A DNA stretch of 64,000 bases from Owenia fusiformis (Eukaryota; Annelida; Polychaeta; Sabellida; Oweniidae), in assembly GCA_903813345.2 (NCBI GenBank), contig CAIIXF020000006.1, forward strand, positions 6,438,989-6,502,988. The letters are read 5' to 3'. The translations under genes and the position numbers were made by a program. Shown piece by piece: positions 47,201 to 58,555 of the stretch (position 1 is its first letter; each line of letters opens with the position of its first letter). Under the pieces are notes generated by a model. The model was not told where the DNA came from. It saw only the letters and a program-made list of their open reading frames with translations, and ran no database searches.

Positions 47201-48341
47201 TTTATGTCTAATAGTATTCATCCCTGGCATAATGACCCTCTCTATTTCTAATAGTACTCACCCCTTGCATAATGAACCTCTCTATGTCTAAAAGTACTTA
47301 CCCCTTACAAAATGACCCTCTTTATGTCTAATAGTACTCATCTCTGGCATAACGACCCTCTCTATTTCTAATAGTACTCACCCCTGGCATAATGAACCTC
47401 TCTATGTTTAAAAGTACTTACCCCTTACAAAATGACCCTCTTTATGTCTAATAGTACTCATCTCCGGCATAATGACCCTCTCTATTTCTAATAGTACTCA
47501 CACCTGGCATAATGAACCTCTCTATGTCTAAAAGTACTTACCCCTGACATAATGACCCTCTTTATGTCTAATAGTACTCACCCCTGGCATAATGACCCTC
47601 TTTATATCTAATAGTACTCACCCCTGGCATAATGAACCTCTCTTTGTCTAAAAGTACTTACCCCTGACATAATGACCCTCTTTATGTCTAATAGTACTCT
47701 CCCCAGGCATAATGACCCTCTCTATTTCTAATAGTACTCACCCCTGGCATAATGAACCTCTCTATGTCTAAAAGTACTTACCCCTGACATAATGACCCTC
47801 TTTATGTCTAATAGTACTCACCCCTGGCATAATGACCCTCTTTATATCTAATAGTACTCACACCTGGCATAATGCCTCCTCTATGTCTAATAGTACTCTC
47901 CCCAGGCATAATGACCCTCTCTATTTCTAATAGTACTCACCCCTGGCATAATGAACCTCTCTATGTCTAAAAGTACTTACCCCTGACATAATGACCCTCT
48001 TTATGTCTAATAGTACTCACCCCTGGAATAATGACCCTCTTTATATCTAATAGTACTCACCCCTAGCATAATGACCCTCTCTATGTCTAATAGTACTCTC
48101 CCCAGGCATAATGACCCTCTCTATTTCTAATAGTACTCACCCCTGGCATAATGACCCTCTCTATATCCTTAAATAGGTCTTCCCATTTCTCCCCTTCTTC
48201 AGGGGCATGATCAGGAATAAGCTGATGCAGATACCCTGGCTCAACAGTTGGAAACACACGTCTCTCTTGAATGTTTTCTATATAATCTGCAACATAATCT
48301 ATCATCTCCTTTCCCCTCTGTCTGAATTCTTCTGCATTCAT
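38231..48341 (-). CDS. DDC: Aromatic L-amino-acid decarboxylase, copy A, complete
   Basis: A cytosolic PLP enzyme that decarboxylates L-DOPA, 5-HTP or related amino acids to amines. Exons in transcript order: 48141-48341, 44976-45089, 43998-44111, 43005-43142, 42735-42878, 42329-42395, one of 42049-42143/41914-42008/41779-41873, 40409-40476, 39187-39277, 38963-39061, 38646-38747, 38231-38428. With one copy of exon 7 the phases close to 476 residues (human DDC is 480). Visible active-site features: NPHKW (PLP lysine), AHSSVERAG (the His that distinguishes decarboxylases from aldehyde synthases), [17 protein letters not shown] (Asp pairing with the PLP ring), [14 protein letters not shown], and IPFGRRF. 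The Gly in this last motif matches DDC; histidine decarboxylase has Ser. A tyrosine decarboxylase cannot be excluded. Confidence 0.95.
39503..40329. mobile_element. Inverted-repeat element with internal ~130-bp monomers and TCCG microsatellite
   Basis: The termini TCCCACCGAACAAA (39503-39516) and TTTGTTCGGTGGGA (40316-40329) are perfect inverse copies. Inside are a GTCCGTCCGTCCG tract (39543-39590) and about five monomers of GATAACTCAAATACCAGTGA, CGGATTTGGTTCAAATTTTA, CCTAGGGACACAG and TTTCAAGATGGCCGC. No protein is encoded. Fragments of the family occur at 12806-13400, 29760-29880 and 49400-49640. It lies in a DDC-A intron. Confidence 0.8.
40544..40893. mobile_element. Dispersed element, copy 1 (pair with 43559-43937)
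   Basis: Starts TACCCTTTGCATTCGTTCAC and ends CTGCGCGCAGGGTAG. It is collinear with 43559-43937 over ACTTCTTAAAAGAGAG, TTCGTCTTCACTCTTTCA, CCAATCAG and CTAGGCAGAG. Both copies lie in DDC-A introns. Only about six terminal bases are inverted (TACCCT/AGGGTA). Confidence 0.75.
41040..41640. other. DDC-A intron, loose CATACCA-type repetition
   Basis: Short phrases such as CCATACCAA and TTCCATACCA recur irregularly. No gene was seen. Confidence 0.4.
41779..42143 (-). repeat. DDC: Triplicated DDC-A exon 7 (135-bp tandem period)
   Basis: Three 95-bp exon copies at 42049-42143, 41914-42008 and 41779-41873 each encode [18 protein letters not shown] and the following [12 protein letters not shown]. 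All have an AG acceptor and a GT donor. Copies 41914 and 42049 are nearly identical; copy 41779 differs at a few bases near the 3' end (CTACTCGATGG for TTACTTGATGG). The 42049 copy has a different acceptor (CTATACAG) from the other two (GTTATAG), and GTTATAG matches the single copy in DDC-B. Because 95 is not a multiple of three, including two copies shifts the frame. Confidence 0.95.
43268..43457. mobile_element. Mariner-type MITE with TA target duplication
   Basis: The ends CAGGGTGAGCCAAAAA and TTTTTTGTCTCACCCTG are inverted, with TA on both sides (43266-43267 and 43458-43459). The 190-bp interior has no coding capacity. The CAGGGTG-type terminus and TA duplication are typical of Tc1/mariner-derived MITEs. 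It lies in a DDC-A intron. Confidence 0.8.
43559..43937. mobile_element. Dispersed element, copy 2 (pair with 40544-40893)
   Basis: See the copy at 40544-40893. This one reads CACGCAGGGCTA at its right end and has a 30-bp or so extra block including GACGTCATCG. Confidence 0.75.
44450..44937. mobile_element. Foldback element in a DDC-A intron
   Basis: The left arm (CAGGACTATAGTCCTAAGAA, GAATTTTCCAAGCC, CCTACCTCATTAAATTCC, TGAGTAT) is mirrored by the right arm (ATACTCAGGAATTTATTGAG, GTAGGCAATTTTAG, GGCATGGAAAATTCTC, CTCAGGACTATAGACCTG). The 90-codon ORF within it is not a gene. Confidence 0.7.
45205..46360. mobile_element. Non-autonomous DNA transposon with ~107-bp terminal inverted repeats
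   Basis: The left repeat 45205-45311 (TCTTATTAGCTTTCCTACAT to GGCTACAAGGTGGATT) and right repeat 46254-46360 are highly similar inverse copies. Outside the left end another GTATTCATGAATGCAG echoes the internal GTATTCATGAACGCAA. The 940-bp interior is AT-rich with TTAGCTAATTAG motifs near 45930-45985 and no ORF. No clear target duplication was found. Confidence 0.85.
46435..46503 (+). pseudogene. tRNA-Glu(TTC)-like sequence, degenerate
   Basis: TATGGTATAGTGGTTAGGAT followed by TCCTGGCTTTCACCCAGG gives a tRNA-Glu D arm and a perfect anticodon stem with TTC in the loop. The acceptor ends TCCATT/AATGGA pair over six bases. The T arm (CCAGGTTTGATTCTAAA) keeps the TTTGATT loop but only two of five stem pairs. 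It is therefore a tRNA pseudogene or the head of a tRNA-derived SINE rather than a working tRNA. Confidence 0.7.
46571..48175 (-). repeat. DDC: 40-bp minisatellite built from the DDC-A exon 1 / intron 1 junction
   Basis: About 40 tandem units. On the coding strand the unit is ATAGAGAGGGTCATTATGCC followed by AGGGGTGAGTACTATTAGAA. It is the end of coding exon 1 (IERVIMPG) plus the 5' splice site GGG/GTGAGT. Much of the array has a 120-bp higher-order period of three variants, one carrying AGGG/GTAAGT, a perfect donor consensus. The exon-proximal unit is the one that retains frame (donor after 48141). The 46571 end is more degenerate. Confidence 0.95.
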
Positions 48342-48500
48342 TGTGGGATTTTCAAGTTACTGACAAAGCAATGAAATTCTTGTTCTGAGACTTTTTGACA
48401 GCACTGTGATTGTATAAATGTTATTATATCTTACAGATAGTTACTGACAATATATCTGAAATGAAAATTCTTGTTTCAAGACTTTGGACTGCAATGTAAT
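48342..48500 (-). promoter_or_regulatory. DDC: DDC-A 5' region with a short tandem duplication
   Basis: AAATTCTTGTT..GAGACTTT and GTAATTGTATAAATGTTA-type blocks occur twice (about 48370-48435 and 48460-48528), each followed by TCTTACAG or CATACAG on the plus strand. An acceptor (CTTTGTCAG) lies 20 nt upstream of the ATG on the coding strand, suggesting an upstream non-coding exon as in DDC-B. Confidence 0.4.
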
Positions 48501-49650
48501 TGTATAAATGTTACTTCACATACAGTGTACCATATCTTACAATGACATTATTTGAGATAGCATCCAACATTTGCAGGTCACATTGTATTCTGTTCATGCT
48601 TATAAACATCATCTTTTCTTTTATGCGTGATCCCACTAATAGGCCAAATGATCAAATTCGCAGGACAATCACTCTTATTGCAGGATGGTTGAGAGGTTTG
48701 TTAAAGGAACTTGTACTTGTAAGCTTATATAATTTATGCAGAAGCTTTGGATAGTATTCAAATTATTGTTTAACATGTTACAACATAGTGCCCCTTCCAT
48801 CTAGAAACTGAAATATAATCCAATATCTTTAACAGTTCAATGTACTAACTGATCCTTTTAGGACTAAGACAAATATACTTAACCTGTACCTTAACAGGTA
48901 CATTGTGTATACACAAAGCATTCCACTGTTACTGTACTACAGTTCTCTCAAAGGCTTGCGAGGGCTGGATTGCGGTTGGAAGAAAAGGATGACACCACAA
49001 AAGGATGACACCATAAAAGGATGACACCACAAAAGGATGACACTAGTGGAAAAAAGGATGACACTTGTAAAATGTTATGAGAAATAGATGACAATGCTTG
49101 ATTTCTATATTTCATAATCCCTTTGGACCAAATACTTAGCTAAATATATGAAATTAGCTTTCACTTATGCAAATGATGAAAATGAGAATAAAGCAAGAGG
49201 AACCATTATAGGAGCTAAGATACATTAAGGGTTGAGTTGAAAAAGACTATCATCATTATACAGTTATTATTATGAATGCATATTGTAATTTGAGAAATTT
49301 AATGATCTGCCATGGTAGTTTATGCAAAAATAGCTACAAGTCTAGGGAATCCCAAACTGTCATTATCAAAAGCCATTTTGAAATTCAGCTGCCATCTTAA
49401 ACAATTTCTTATTGAGCAGAGCCCCATCGTCCCTCGGCATCAGCATATAAAATTGGAACCAAATTAACTATTCTAGTATTTGAGTTACAATTATAAAATA
49501 ATAAAAGTTACAATTTTACAAAAAATGACGGCCATTTTGAATTGCGCAGCCATATTGAAATTCCTTTTTGACAGAGGTCCTACACCTATGAGACATAAGC
49601 CTATAAAATTGAATCAAAATCAAAAATGAATCAAAATCAACCGGTATTTT

Positions 49651-50659
49651 CACAGTCTATATGCAGTTATGATTTGGGCTTGCCCCAAATCATTAGTCTA
49701 TCTACCTCAGGCCCACAGCCAGGGGAGTTCCCCCCACCGACCAAAAAGTCTTTCAAAATCATGCAGTTTTTGACCATTTTGAGCACTTATCAAGTGATTT
49801 TAGCCTAATTTGGGCCAAAATTGTCAAATGTGAACCCCTCCTGGAATTTTTTGAAAATTGAACCCCCCCTTGGCAAATCCTGGCTACGGGCCTGTACCTT
49901 CTCTACAAACTAAACAACGGAAATTTTGAAAAAAATTAATAATGTCGTTTACACACTGAAAAGTAAAGAAATTTCTCCGGGAATTGGCTGTGAATTGTAA
50001 ATAACTATAATTGATACTATGACACTACAATCTGTGTAATTGCTGCACTTACCAGTGAATGAAAGCCGAAAAACTCCTACAACAATTTAGCCGGACAATT
50101 TTCAAAAATTCTAAGTTCTGTTGGGTCACGTCTTGTCATGTGATCGATACTTCCCGCGAGATTTGTACTATTTCGCACCTTATTCTTTTTCAGAAATGGA
50201 TAGCTTTGAACCGCTCTGACCCCGACATTGCGCTTGAAACTCTCTAAAATTGCAATTTTTATTATGAAATTACAGGTGTTCCAGGTACGTTTTTATTTTG
50301 AATTTACCTTTAAATTAATCAACCAATCAGATTGCAGATTTTCTAGGTCAACTACCGGAAGTTGAAAAACAGTCCGGCAAAGTTGTTGTTAACAGAAATT
50401 CTGCAGTATCTTGCCAATTATCATCAATTGGAATGTTGGAGCGCATATCGGAAGAAAAACTATTGTGGATAAGAAACACTTATTTATTTTTGTCACACAG
50501 AGCAAGGGATTAATCGCGGAAACGAGGATCTTCGTGGAGAATAGACCGATAGAAAAAAGGTACTCTGGCAAATTAAAATTTCCGTTGTTTAACTTGTAGA
50601 GAAGGTAGATAGACTAATGATTTGGGCTTGCCCCAAATCATAACTGCATATAGACTGTG
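49651..50659. mobile_element. Inverted-repeat DNA element, 8-bp target duplication (middle of the nest)
   Basis: The ends CACAGTCTATATGCAGTTAT and its inverse are flanked by GGTATTTT at 49643-49650 and 50660-50667. The arms continue through GATTTGGGCTTGCCCCAAAT, TCATTAGTCTATCTACCTTC and ACAACGGAAATTTT, with the left arm split by the insertion at 49708. An 8-bp duplication is usual for hAT or P superfamilies. No ORF was recognised. Confidence 0.85.
49708..49894. mobile_element. Short MITE with CAGGCCC termini, inserted in the arm of 49651-50659
   Basis: CAGGCCCACAGCCAGG at the left is inverted as CCTGGCTACGGGCCTG at the right. TACCT stands on both sides (49703-49707, 49895-49899). The intact right arm of the host element (AGGTAGATAGACT) gives the empty site with a single TACCT. 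Confidence 0.85.
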
Positions 50660-51899
50660 GGTATTTTGTAATCCCTTGGACAAACAAACGAATGGACAGA
50701 TGGCTTCTCTATATCCATGCAAACTTCATTTGATAGGATAACAAAATGTGTTTCCCCGTATGAAGGCCAATGGAGTTTCCAAATATATCTTGTCAGACTT
50801 TGTGAATTTGCAGATTTGCCTCCTGTCTCCAATTACATCATAAGTAGAATGGTCCGAACAGATCCTCTTTTTGAAGTACTGTATCTCATCTAAATGAATC
50901 TTTTATATTAGATCTAATTTTTTTATTTTGTTTATATATAATTTGTTGTTGTTCTTATACTAGAAGCAAGATTCATATGCCACTGTATGCAGACCTTTCT
51001 TGAGACATGCTTTTCGTGATGAAAATATTCAAGAACTGATGAATTAATTCAACTTACAAACGATTATGTAAATTAAGTCAAGTGTGGTCATTCCCCCAAA
51101 ATTATAAAGCTCTTAGATGGTATGATTAAATAGTTTAAAGGTGTCATCACATGCAATAAACTACTTAAGAAGATTCATCTTTCTTCAACCTTGCAAATAG
51201 ATAAAATAGATAGTTAAATAATACAAAGAAAAAAGACAGAATACAAATAAACTAACGGAACTATCATGACTATTTCATTGTGAAATTAATCTAAAATACA
51301 ACCCATCACTTTTTCTACATAATTATTGAATATTTGCTGAAGCGTGTTTTAAAGTCCATCAACATTTATCAGGAAGGGAAAATCCATTGACACACAGATG
51401 CATATCTTTCCTGTAACAACAAATGGGCCTCAACAAATTGCACAAGAATGCAGTAACATTTCCCCATATTTATATGTCTTCAATGAGACCACCTTTAAGA
51501 ATGTTCTTCCAAATAATATGTGAAAACTAATATTGGATTTGAATTTTTTTTTATAAAACATATAGCTGGCTTCTAAGGTCAAATATAATTTAAAAAAGAA
51601 TTAAAATGTAGCATGTTTCAAAACAATTCCATGACAAAACTTGATACCTTATGAACAGGCAAATGGGAAATCCTGGCCAAACTTGATATTTTATGTACAG
51701 GATAGTGGAATAGTCCTGATACACATGATATTCATTGGGGGTTTAATAGCTACAAGCGACCTTTAGATGTAAACAAACACATCATAACAAAGAGTGTGCA
51801 AAGTTCAATCTAGTGTCATCCTTTTGTAGTGTCATCTGTTTATAGTGTCATCCTTTTCTTCCAACCGGCTGGATTGATGGCAATAGATATTTTCCATGT

Positions 51900-54890
51900 T
51901 TATATCTGAGATTTTCACAAGAGGTCATACACCTTTGGTTGAGGGAACACAAACTTTCAAGGACAAGATATTTCCTAAAGTTTGACATGAAATTGATAAA
52001 ATTGACGAATGAATGCAAAAACTCCAACCAATCAATCTACTGTAAATTGGGGATACTGCACAGTGTATTTACAGTATATATCTGTCATTTCATGAAATCA
52101 TTCAAAGTATGAAATAAAGGAAAAGAATTAAGGATAAATCACAAAATATAAAGGAGTGAGGCAGACTTAAAATAAGGTATTTTCCCATGTTTAGAAATTA
52201 TAATTGCTTCCTAATTGAAGTCCCATGTTATCCCATGTCCTTATTAGTTTTGTCTACACCTTTGAAGGTACACCGTTTGACTGATTGATTTCAAATTTTC
52301 TTTGTATGAAAGTCTAGAACTGAGTTTTTGGACATTCAAGGTAAAGGCTACTCTAAGTTGGCCATTTTGAATTTTCTGTCCCAATCTTGTAGGTAAAGTC
52401 TTGTTTATTATATTCCTTTCCAGGCAAACCATGAGATAGATTTATTTGAATTATTTTTGGGGTGTTTTTTTTATGTAAATCTTGAACTGATTAGCTTTTG
52501 GGAATTCTGGATAAATGTTAAGGCCATGGTGCATGTTCGGAATTTTGCTGCATTCCTCAATTGAGTCACATGGTCTTCATCTTCCAGTTTTGCACAAAGC
52601 GTGCACTTATGAGCCTAGAAAAGACTGGTGAGAATATTTGTTTTGTAAAATGTATAAAAAACAAGATAATTCAGTGAAAAAACTTTCTGAAAATTTTCAC
52701 TGAATTTTCTTGGTTTTTTTCTACTTTTTTCTAGGTACATTAGTGCACTCATTGTGCAAAAGTGAGAGTTATAGACATAATGCAAGGAGTGATTCAAATT
52801 TGAAAAATAACATGTGACCCTATTGAGGGTTGCAGTAAAATTCTGAGCATGCACCCTGACCTTAAGGTGGCTGTTTTAGATTTTCCATGCTAAAATCTTG
52901 TCTGTAAAGTCTTGTCTGTGTGTTTCCAGCTGAACTGTTTGATGAATTGATTTTAAATTTCCATCCTGAAAACTATCTTCTATTCAAGGGTGTGATATTG
53001 TTCACCCTGTGTCTTGTTTTCTTTGAATTCCAATATTTACATTATTATCTGCATGAACTTAGCATGGACAAGTTAAGTGGAAAATTACATTGTGTAAGAA
53101 ATCATAAGAAGTACATACATGTTATGTTATTTCATACAAGCTCTAAAAGAAACAAATGAATATTGAAATTGCAAGATTGTACCATGTTCAACAGCATCAT
53201 TATTGATCTGATTATACATGTCCATAAATGACTTTTACAACTTTTAACTGATCAAGAATACACTTTTTTCAATCTACATTTATATTTAGGATATATAAAA
53301 ATATATGAAGAATATGAATCCATATTTATCCCTATATAATGTACCATTAAGAGAGATTTAAGTTTGATATTAATATAACTGGCTTATTAAGTCATTCTCA
53401 CAGATAAGAGGCCCATTATTATTCTTGCATGGTTACTTACTGAATATATTGGATCAATCAATATTGGCTTTGACGGGGAATGTTTAAATGTCCCATTTTG
53501 CCATTTCCTTAATTTGGCGTTACTTTTATTCATGCTATTGATTGCGGATTGTTTAAATTGACATTTTCATTCATTACTCTTTGATCGACCAATCAAATCT
53601 CAGAGAAAAAATCTGCTCATTTCAGCTAATTCTGGCTGAAATGTATCTGTATCAGAGAGTATGAATATATGCAATAAGCAGGATCAGAGGACTTTATATT
53701 GCATTTGGTTTATATGGTGAGTATGTAAAAAGAATATGGAGATACTGAACTGCAGATATAATAGTTGATATACATATTTCACCGTGGCACATTTCATGAG
53801 CTCAAATCAACGGGAATAACTTACTATGTAAGTATAGTACAGTAAAACCAATTAAGTGAACAGTGGACACCTTTTGACCAAAAAGTGTTAACTGTTCTGT
53901 AGCTCTTTGCTACAGAGTAGTCGATGGAGTGTTTTTTTAGAATTTAAATTGTTTTTATATCTTTAAAGAGTGTGTTCTAATAGAATGTTTTCACCAAAAG
54001 GTGTTTATCCAATTAAGTCTCAAAAAACATTAATATATACAACTTACAATACAATTTTAATTCAAATCAAATCACTTACCAGATCACTTACCTTACTTGT
54101 AAATAAAATTTGTATAGAGAGTTCATTATTAGAGAGAGGAATTCATTCATATTACACATAGGTCTAGACATCATCCAAGGACAGGTGTGGGAGGGGGTTG
54201 AAAAATGGAGAACTCTATGCCACCAAACATATCATGAAATAAGATCTTAAATGGTAAAATTTTAGTAAGGGAGAGAGGCATTCATTGGTTCAACCCCCCC
54301 CCCCCCTCTCAGCCTTTGACATTTTGAAAATCTTTAAATGTAGGCCCTTTTTTATTAATCTTAAGGTATCTTTTTTTATTAATCTTAAGGTATCTTAAGT
54401 TCACGTTTTCTGTGCAATGGCTATTAATGAAATTAGCATATTGCTTTTTATGTCCCCACCACGTATGTGTGGTAAATATTTGGCATTATTGTTTGGAATG
54501 ACGTAGGAAGTAAATTACAATGTAATAGATAATATCTGTTGAGAGGAAGAATCAAAGCTGCTAATATTATATTAACATCCTAGAGGTATCTTAAGGTCAC
54601 AATTTTTGTGCAGTAGCTGTTAATAAAATAAGGATGTATGATTCTATATCAAGACGTTTCACCCCCTGGACGTTAAACCCCTTAGATATACATGTATCAT
54701 CCCCTAAACAGTTCACCCCTATACATTTCTCCCCCTGGACATTCCACCCCTGGAAAAAAGTTTGCATTTTGCAACGATTAAAGATGCTAGTCTCTAATTG
54801 CCTTAATAATCCCCTTCCTTGTTATTAAATTGTATTCATGCATGAATGATAGAATTATGAAGAAGCAGCAACAGCAGACATCAAATTGAT
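51900..54890. other. Divergent intergenic region, repeat fragments only
   Basis: 52230-52540 and 52840-52960 are diverged copies of dispersed families also seen at 17000-17150. 52690-52850 matches 3113-3279. 54296-54306 is a C-run. 54640-54770 is a loose CACCCCTGGAC-type repeat, echoed by GTGAAATGTCCAGAG near 56025. No coding exon was recognised. Confidence 0.5.
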
Positions 54891-54892
54891 TA

Positions 54893-55435
54893 CTGTAAAA
54901 CGGGTATTGTTAGCGAGGGGTAATTGTAAACTATAGCGATCGCTAACAATCGCTATAGTTTCGCTAAAAATTCAATTCGCTAAAATAAACCAGGGTTAAA
55001 ATAAACCGGGCGCTAAAATTTGCAAATTCCCGGGAAACTACATGAATACTAGTATTTAAGGAGCTTTTCGTTCAGTGCTCGACTTCCGGTTTGTAATTTG
55101 AAAAAGGTAAATATTTTTAAATCGTATGTTTCTTTCAATATCTGAAGGATAAATAGCCATCCATCAGTGAAATAGTATTAGTAGTAAATATAAAGATAAA
55201 AGGTGTTAATTGAACACGGTTCAACAACCAATGATATTGCTTAAATTCTCCCGTACCATAAGTGAGTAAATGATCACTTTCAAAATCAAAGTCTATAGAA
55301 TCTATACACCTATGCATTTCGCTAATTTGATTTTTTAAAGATTAATCTTCATTTCGCTAAAATTTCCCGCGATAAAACCCCCTATAATTGAAAAATCGCT
55401 AAAATTTCCCGGTGTCAAAATTACCCATTTTACAG
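54893..55435. mobile_element. MITE with CTGTAAAA termini and TA target duplication
   Basis: CTGTAAAACGGGTA at the left and TACCCATTTTACAG at the right are inverse with one mismatch, each bordered by TA. The interior repeats TTCGCTAAAATTTCCCG-type phrases in both orientations. Confidence 0.75.
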
Positions 55436-56769
55436 TATTCGGTATTTATTTGTTGTATTTAGAAAATTAATCCAATTGTTAATTTTATCTATTATGTAAC
55501 ATGTTTTTTGATGTGTGTACAAATGTATTTATAATTGACATTTTTTCATGAAACTTAATAGGTCACAATTAGATATGGAATTACTTAGCTGTGAGTAGGT
55601 AGTTACCATTTTCACCACCAAGTGGCTGATTCGGGTAAATAACATGGCAGGGTATTAGAAAGTTCCCTTAAACTTGAATATTCACCAGTTTAAGCATTCT
55701 GATACTCATAGCATCTTTCTGCTTCACCTGAAACCAGGGCTGAGAAGAAATGAGATGTCATGGTTTATCATGGTGCAGTTTAAGTGGTTTAATTTTCATA
55801 TTACCCTTATGTATCTGATAGTAAATAGTAAAAGATAAGAAAAGATATTTCTTTTTCTGGGATTTTATAACATGGGATCTATGGGGAATTTCCCGACCTA
55901 GAAATTACACTCTTTTTAAAAGCATGTTTCTAGATGTAATTTTACATGTAGATTTCATATATGAAATATATCACTTTGACTGAATTTTGAATTTTTAAAC
56001 ATCCAGGGGTTAAGCTGTCTAAGGAGTGAAATGTCCAGAGGGTGAAATGTCCAAAGTCATTGTCAAAGTCATAGTTATTAAGGATGTTTATAGGGTCTCT
56101 AGACTAAAAAAACTTCAGAAATAAATATTATAATAATTACTTATTAGCAATATGAGGCCCAGGAATTCAGCAATAACAAAACAAAGTTTTGAAATCATGT
56201 TTTTTTATCCACCATTTTTTTCAGCTGTAGCCATGTGTCTTGAGAAAATGAAATGTATGTTATACTTTAAAACATTTTGAACATTTTATATCTTATTCTT
56301 TGGCCTTGCTTAGCATTATTCCTGAGGTACTATATAGACTATGTACTGGACTAGTAAAAATCATTCAAATCTAACATCAGTTTTCAATTATGATTTTTTT
56401 CTCAACAAAAGAAAAGGAAAAATGAGTATCTATATCAAATAATTCTCTAACGGTATGTTGCAAGGCATTGAGGTGTTCATTATGAAAAAATGTCCAAACG
56501 CAACTTTCAAATAAGAAAATCCAATATGTACCGTAAGACTTTTGTAAGGGGAATGTGTCCAATAATAGTACATTGATAATATGGCTTTCTAATACAAGAC
56601 CTAAATGGAAAGTCATTGAGATTACAAAAGGTGTCCCACTTATCCAGCACATTCATAACTTGGCCTTCTAATACAATATAAGGCCTAACTAGAATGCCAT
56701 TAAGTCCACAAAAGTGTTCAGTGTTCAGTAAACATGAAGTCCATGCATTCCACACACTAGGTGTTTCAC

Positions 56770-57190
56770 TTACAGAGGTGATCCCCTTACAGAGGTGTTC
56801 CACTTACATAAGTGTTCCACTCACAGAGCTGTTCCACTAACAGAGATGTCATGCAAACAGAGGTGTTACATGACCAGAGGTGTTGAACTTACAGAGGTGT
56901 TCCACTGACAGAATTGTACCACTTACAGAGGTGTTCCACGAACAGAGGTGTTATCCTAACAGAGGTGTTCAACTTACAGAGAGAGGTGTTCCACTAACAG
57001 AGTTGTTCCACTTACAGAGAGAGGTGTTTCGCTTACAGAGATGTTCCACTGAGAGGTGCTCTACTTACAGAGGTGTTCTACTGTGGTTCACTCAGAACTG
57101 TTCCACTAACAGAAGTGTTCCACTTACAGATGTGTTTTACTTACAAAGGTGTTACACTAACAGAGGTGTTCCACTTACAGAGGTGTATCA
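56770..57190 (+). repeat. 17-bp minisatellite (ACAGAGGTGTTCCACTT)
   Basis: About 25 imperfect units. The open frame across 56880-57254 is a by-product of the repeat. Confidence 0.9.
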
Positions 57191-57199
57191 CTTGACAGT

Positions 57200-58512
57200 T
57201 TATACTTATATATGCCATATTGTTTTTAGAAACAGTAAAGATTTGCTGACATAAAATCATGATGATGGCTTTGATTTTCTCGTTCTTGCAGTTGCTTTAA
57301 CAAGTTAATAGTCACGAAGCATTAAGACAACACAACTTTTATTGACTCAATAATAAGTTGCATTATTCTAGCAATGAAGCAATTAAATCAGGACTCTAAG
57401 AGTCAATTATTGAGGTATGATAAACATCACCCACTCATAGGGGTATATTGATTTTATGGGAATTCACAATCCAGGAATCAACCCATGTATAAAATTTGGC
57501 TTGCCATGACTGTTAAAGTTTGCCATTATTTTTCTGATTAAAAGCTAACAGAAAATTCCAGATTTCAGTATTTTGTAAAATTTGAAGTGAACATGATTTC
57601 ATGCCTGTTGACAATGTGTTTCTTGTTTATTTTAATTCACTTTTCTTTTTTAACATATTCACTGTGACATTTCTCTTACTGGTAATGCATTTCTACGATT
57701 TCAAGGATGCAGTTTATTCTGTTTCCGCAATAAAATGGAGTTGTTCCATTTTATCAGAATTGTATTGGCGATTTAGTAGCATAATATGACTTTAGAAAAT
57801 ACATGGAATGACATGTACAAAATGTACCTAGGTATTTAATGCAAGAAAGCTCTTATTTTGGTAAGGAAATGTGGGAAATTGACGTTAAAAGTAGAATTTT
57901 AGAACAGGTTGTGGGATTTAGATTACCAAAATCCCATGAATATTCGGTCGGTCGCAGTTTTATAGTGCATTTTGTTATATGAGGAGGTAACTTGCGTTCT
58001 ATGAAATTTTAAAGGGAGAAAGAAATGTACCTTTGGTCTGACCACAAATGTAACCAGGTATAAGTAAATAAGACTTTATCAAGCTTTGTACAGGTCAAGT
58101 AAATTAATTGATTTTGTATAATCTACCATAATTCAGCCTGAACATATGATGCAATATAGCATATATGATATTTAGAAAAATATCAATGGGTATAAATAGT
58201 AAATATTAGTTGTTTAATCTTGAACTTTATACATACTACAATACTACTTTTTAAGGTCAGAATTTAATATCAGACGGTCATCATTAAGAAGTATGATATA
58301 GTTCGCTATTATGTTTCAAATACATTTAAAAACTCCTTACAAGGTCTTATTGTTACATATTATGACTGTTTTTATTATTTTTTTAGCATATATCAAATTT
58401 TTCATGATGGCATTGCATGTTTGTATAACATCATTTATATAAGTAAGTAATTAATGACACAAATTAAATGCATTTGTTGTTCAAATTCTAATAAGAATAT
58501 TTTATATATTAT
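57200..58512. other. DDC: Upstream region of DDC-B
   Basis: AT-rich with no recognised exon. It should be intron or promoter of DDC-B, because coding exon 1 follows an acceptor. Confidence 0.4.
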
Positions 58513-58555
58513 ATATTTGCAGAATTAAAGTGACACATCTCATTAGGGTTTCATT

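Larger units (their letters stand above)
48973..51867. mobile_element. Non-autonomous DNA transposon, 9-bp target duplication (outer of a nest)
   Basis: The ends CGGTTGGAAGAAAAGGATGA (from 48973) and its inverse (to 51867) are flanked by GCTGGATTG at 48964-48972 and 51868-51876. The termini contain subterminal 16-bp direct repeats of AAAAGGATGACACCAC, four or five on the left and three on the right. A 9-bp duplication with repeat-bearing TIRs suggests a Mutator- or Merlin-like family; this is inference. The interior has no transposase. It contains a reverse-orientation copy of the 39503-40329 family and the element at 49651-50659. Confidence 0.85.

Noticed and set aside
46571-48175. Regular 40-bp direct repeats resembling a CRISPR array
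   Set aside because: There are no unique spacers; the units are contiguous and match the exon-intron junction of a eukaryotic gene.
56880-57254. 124-codon ORF with repeating VPLTEVFH-like text
   Set aside because: It is a translation of the 17-bp minisatellite.
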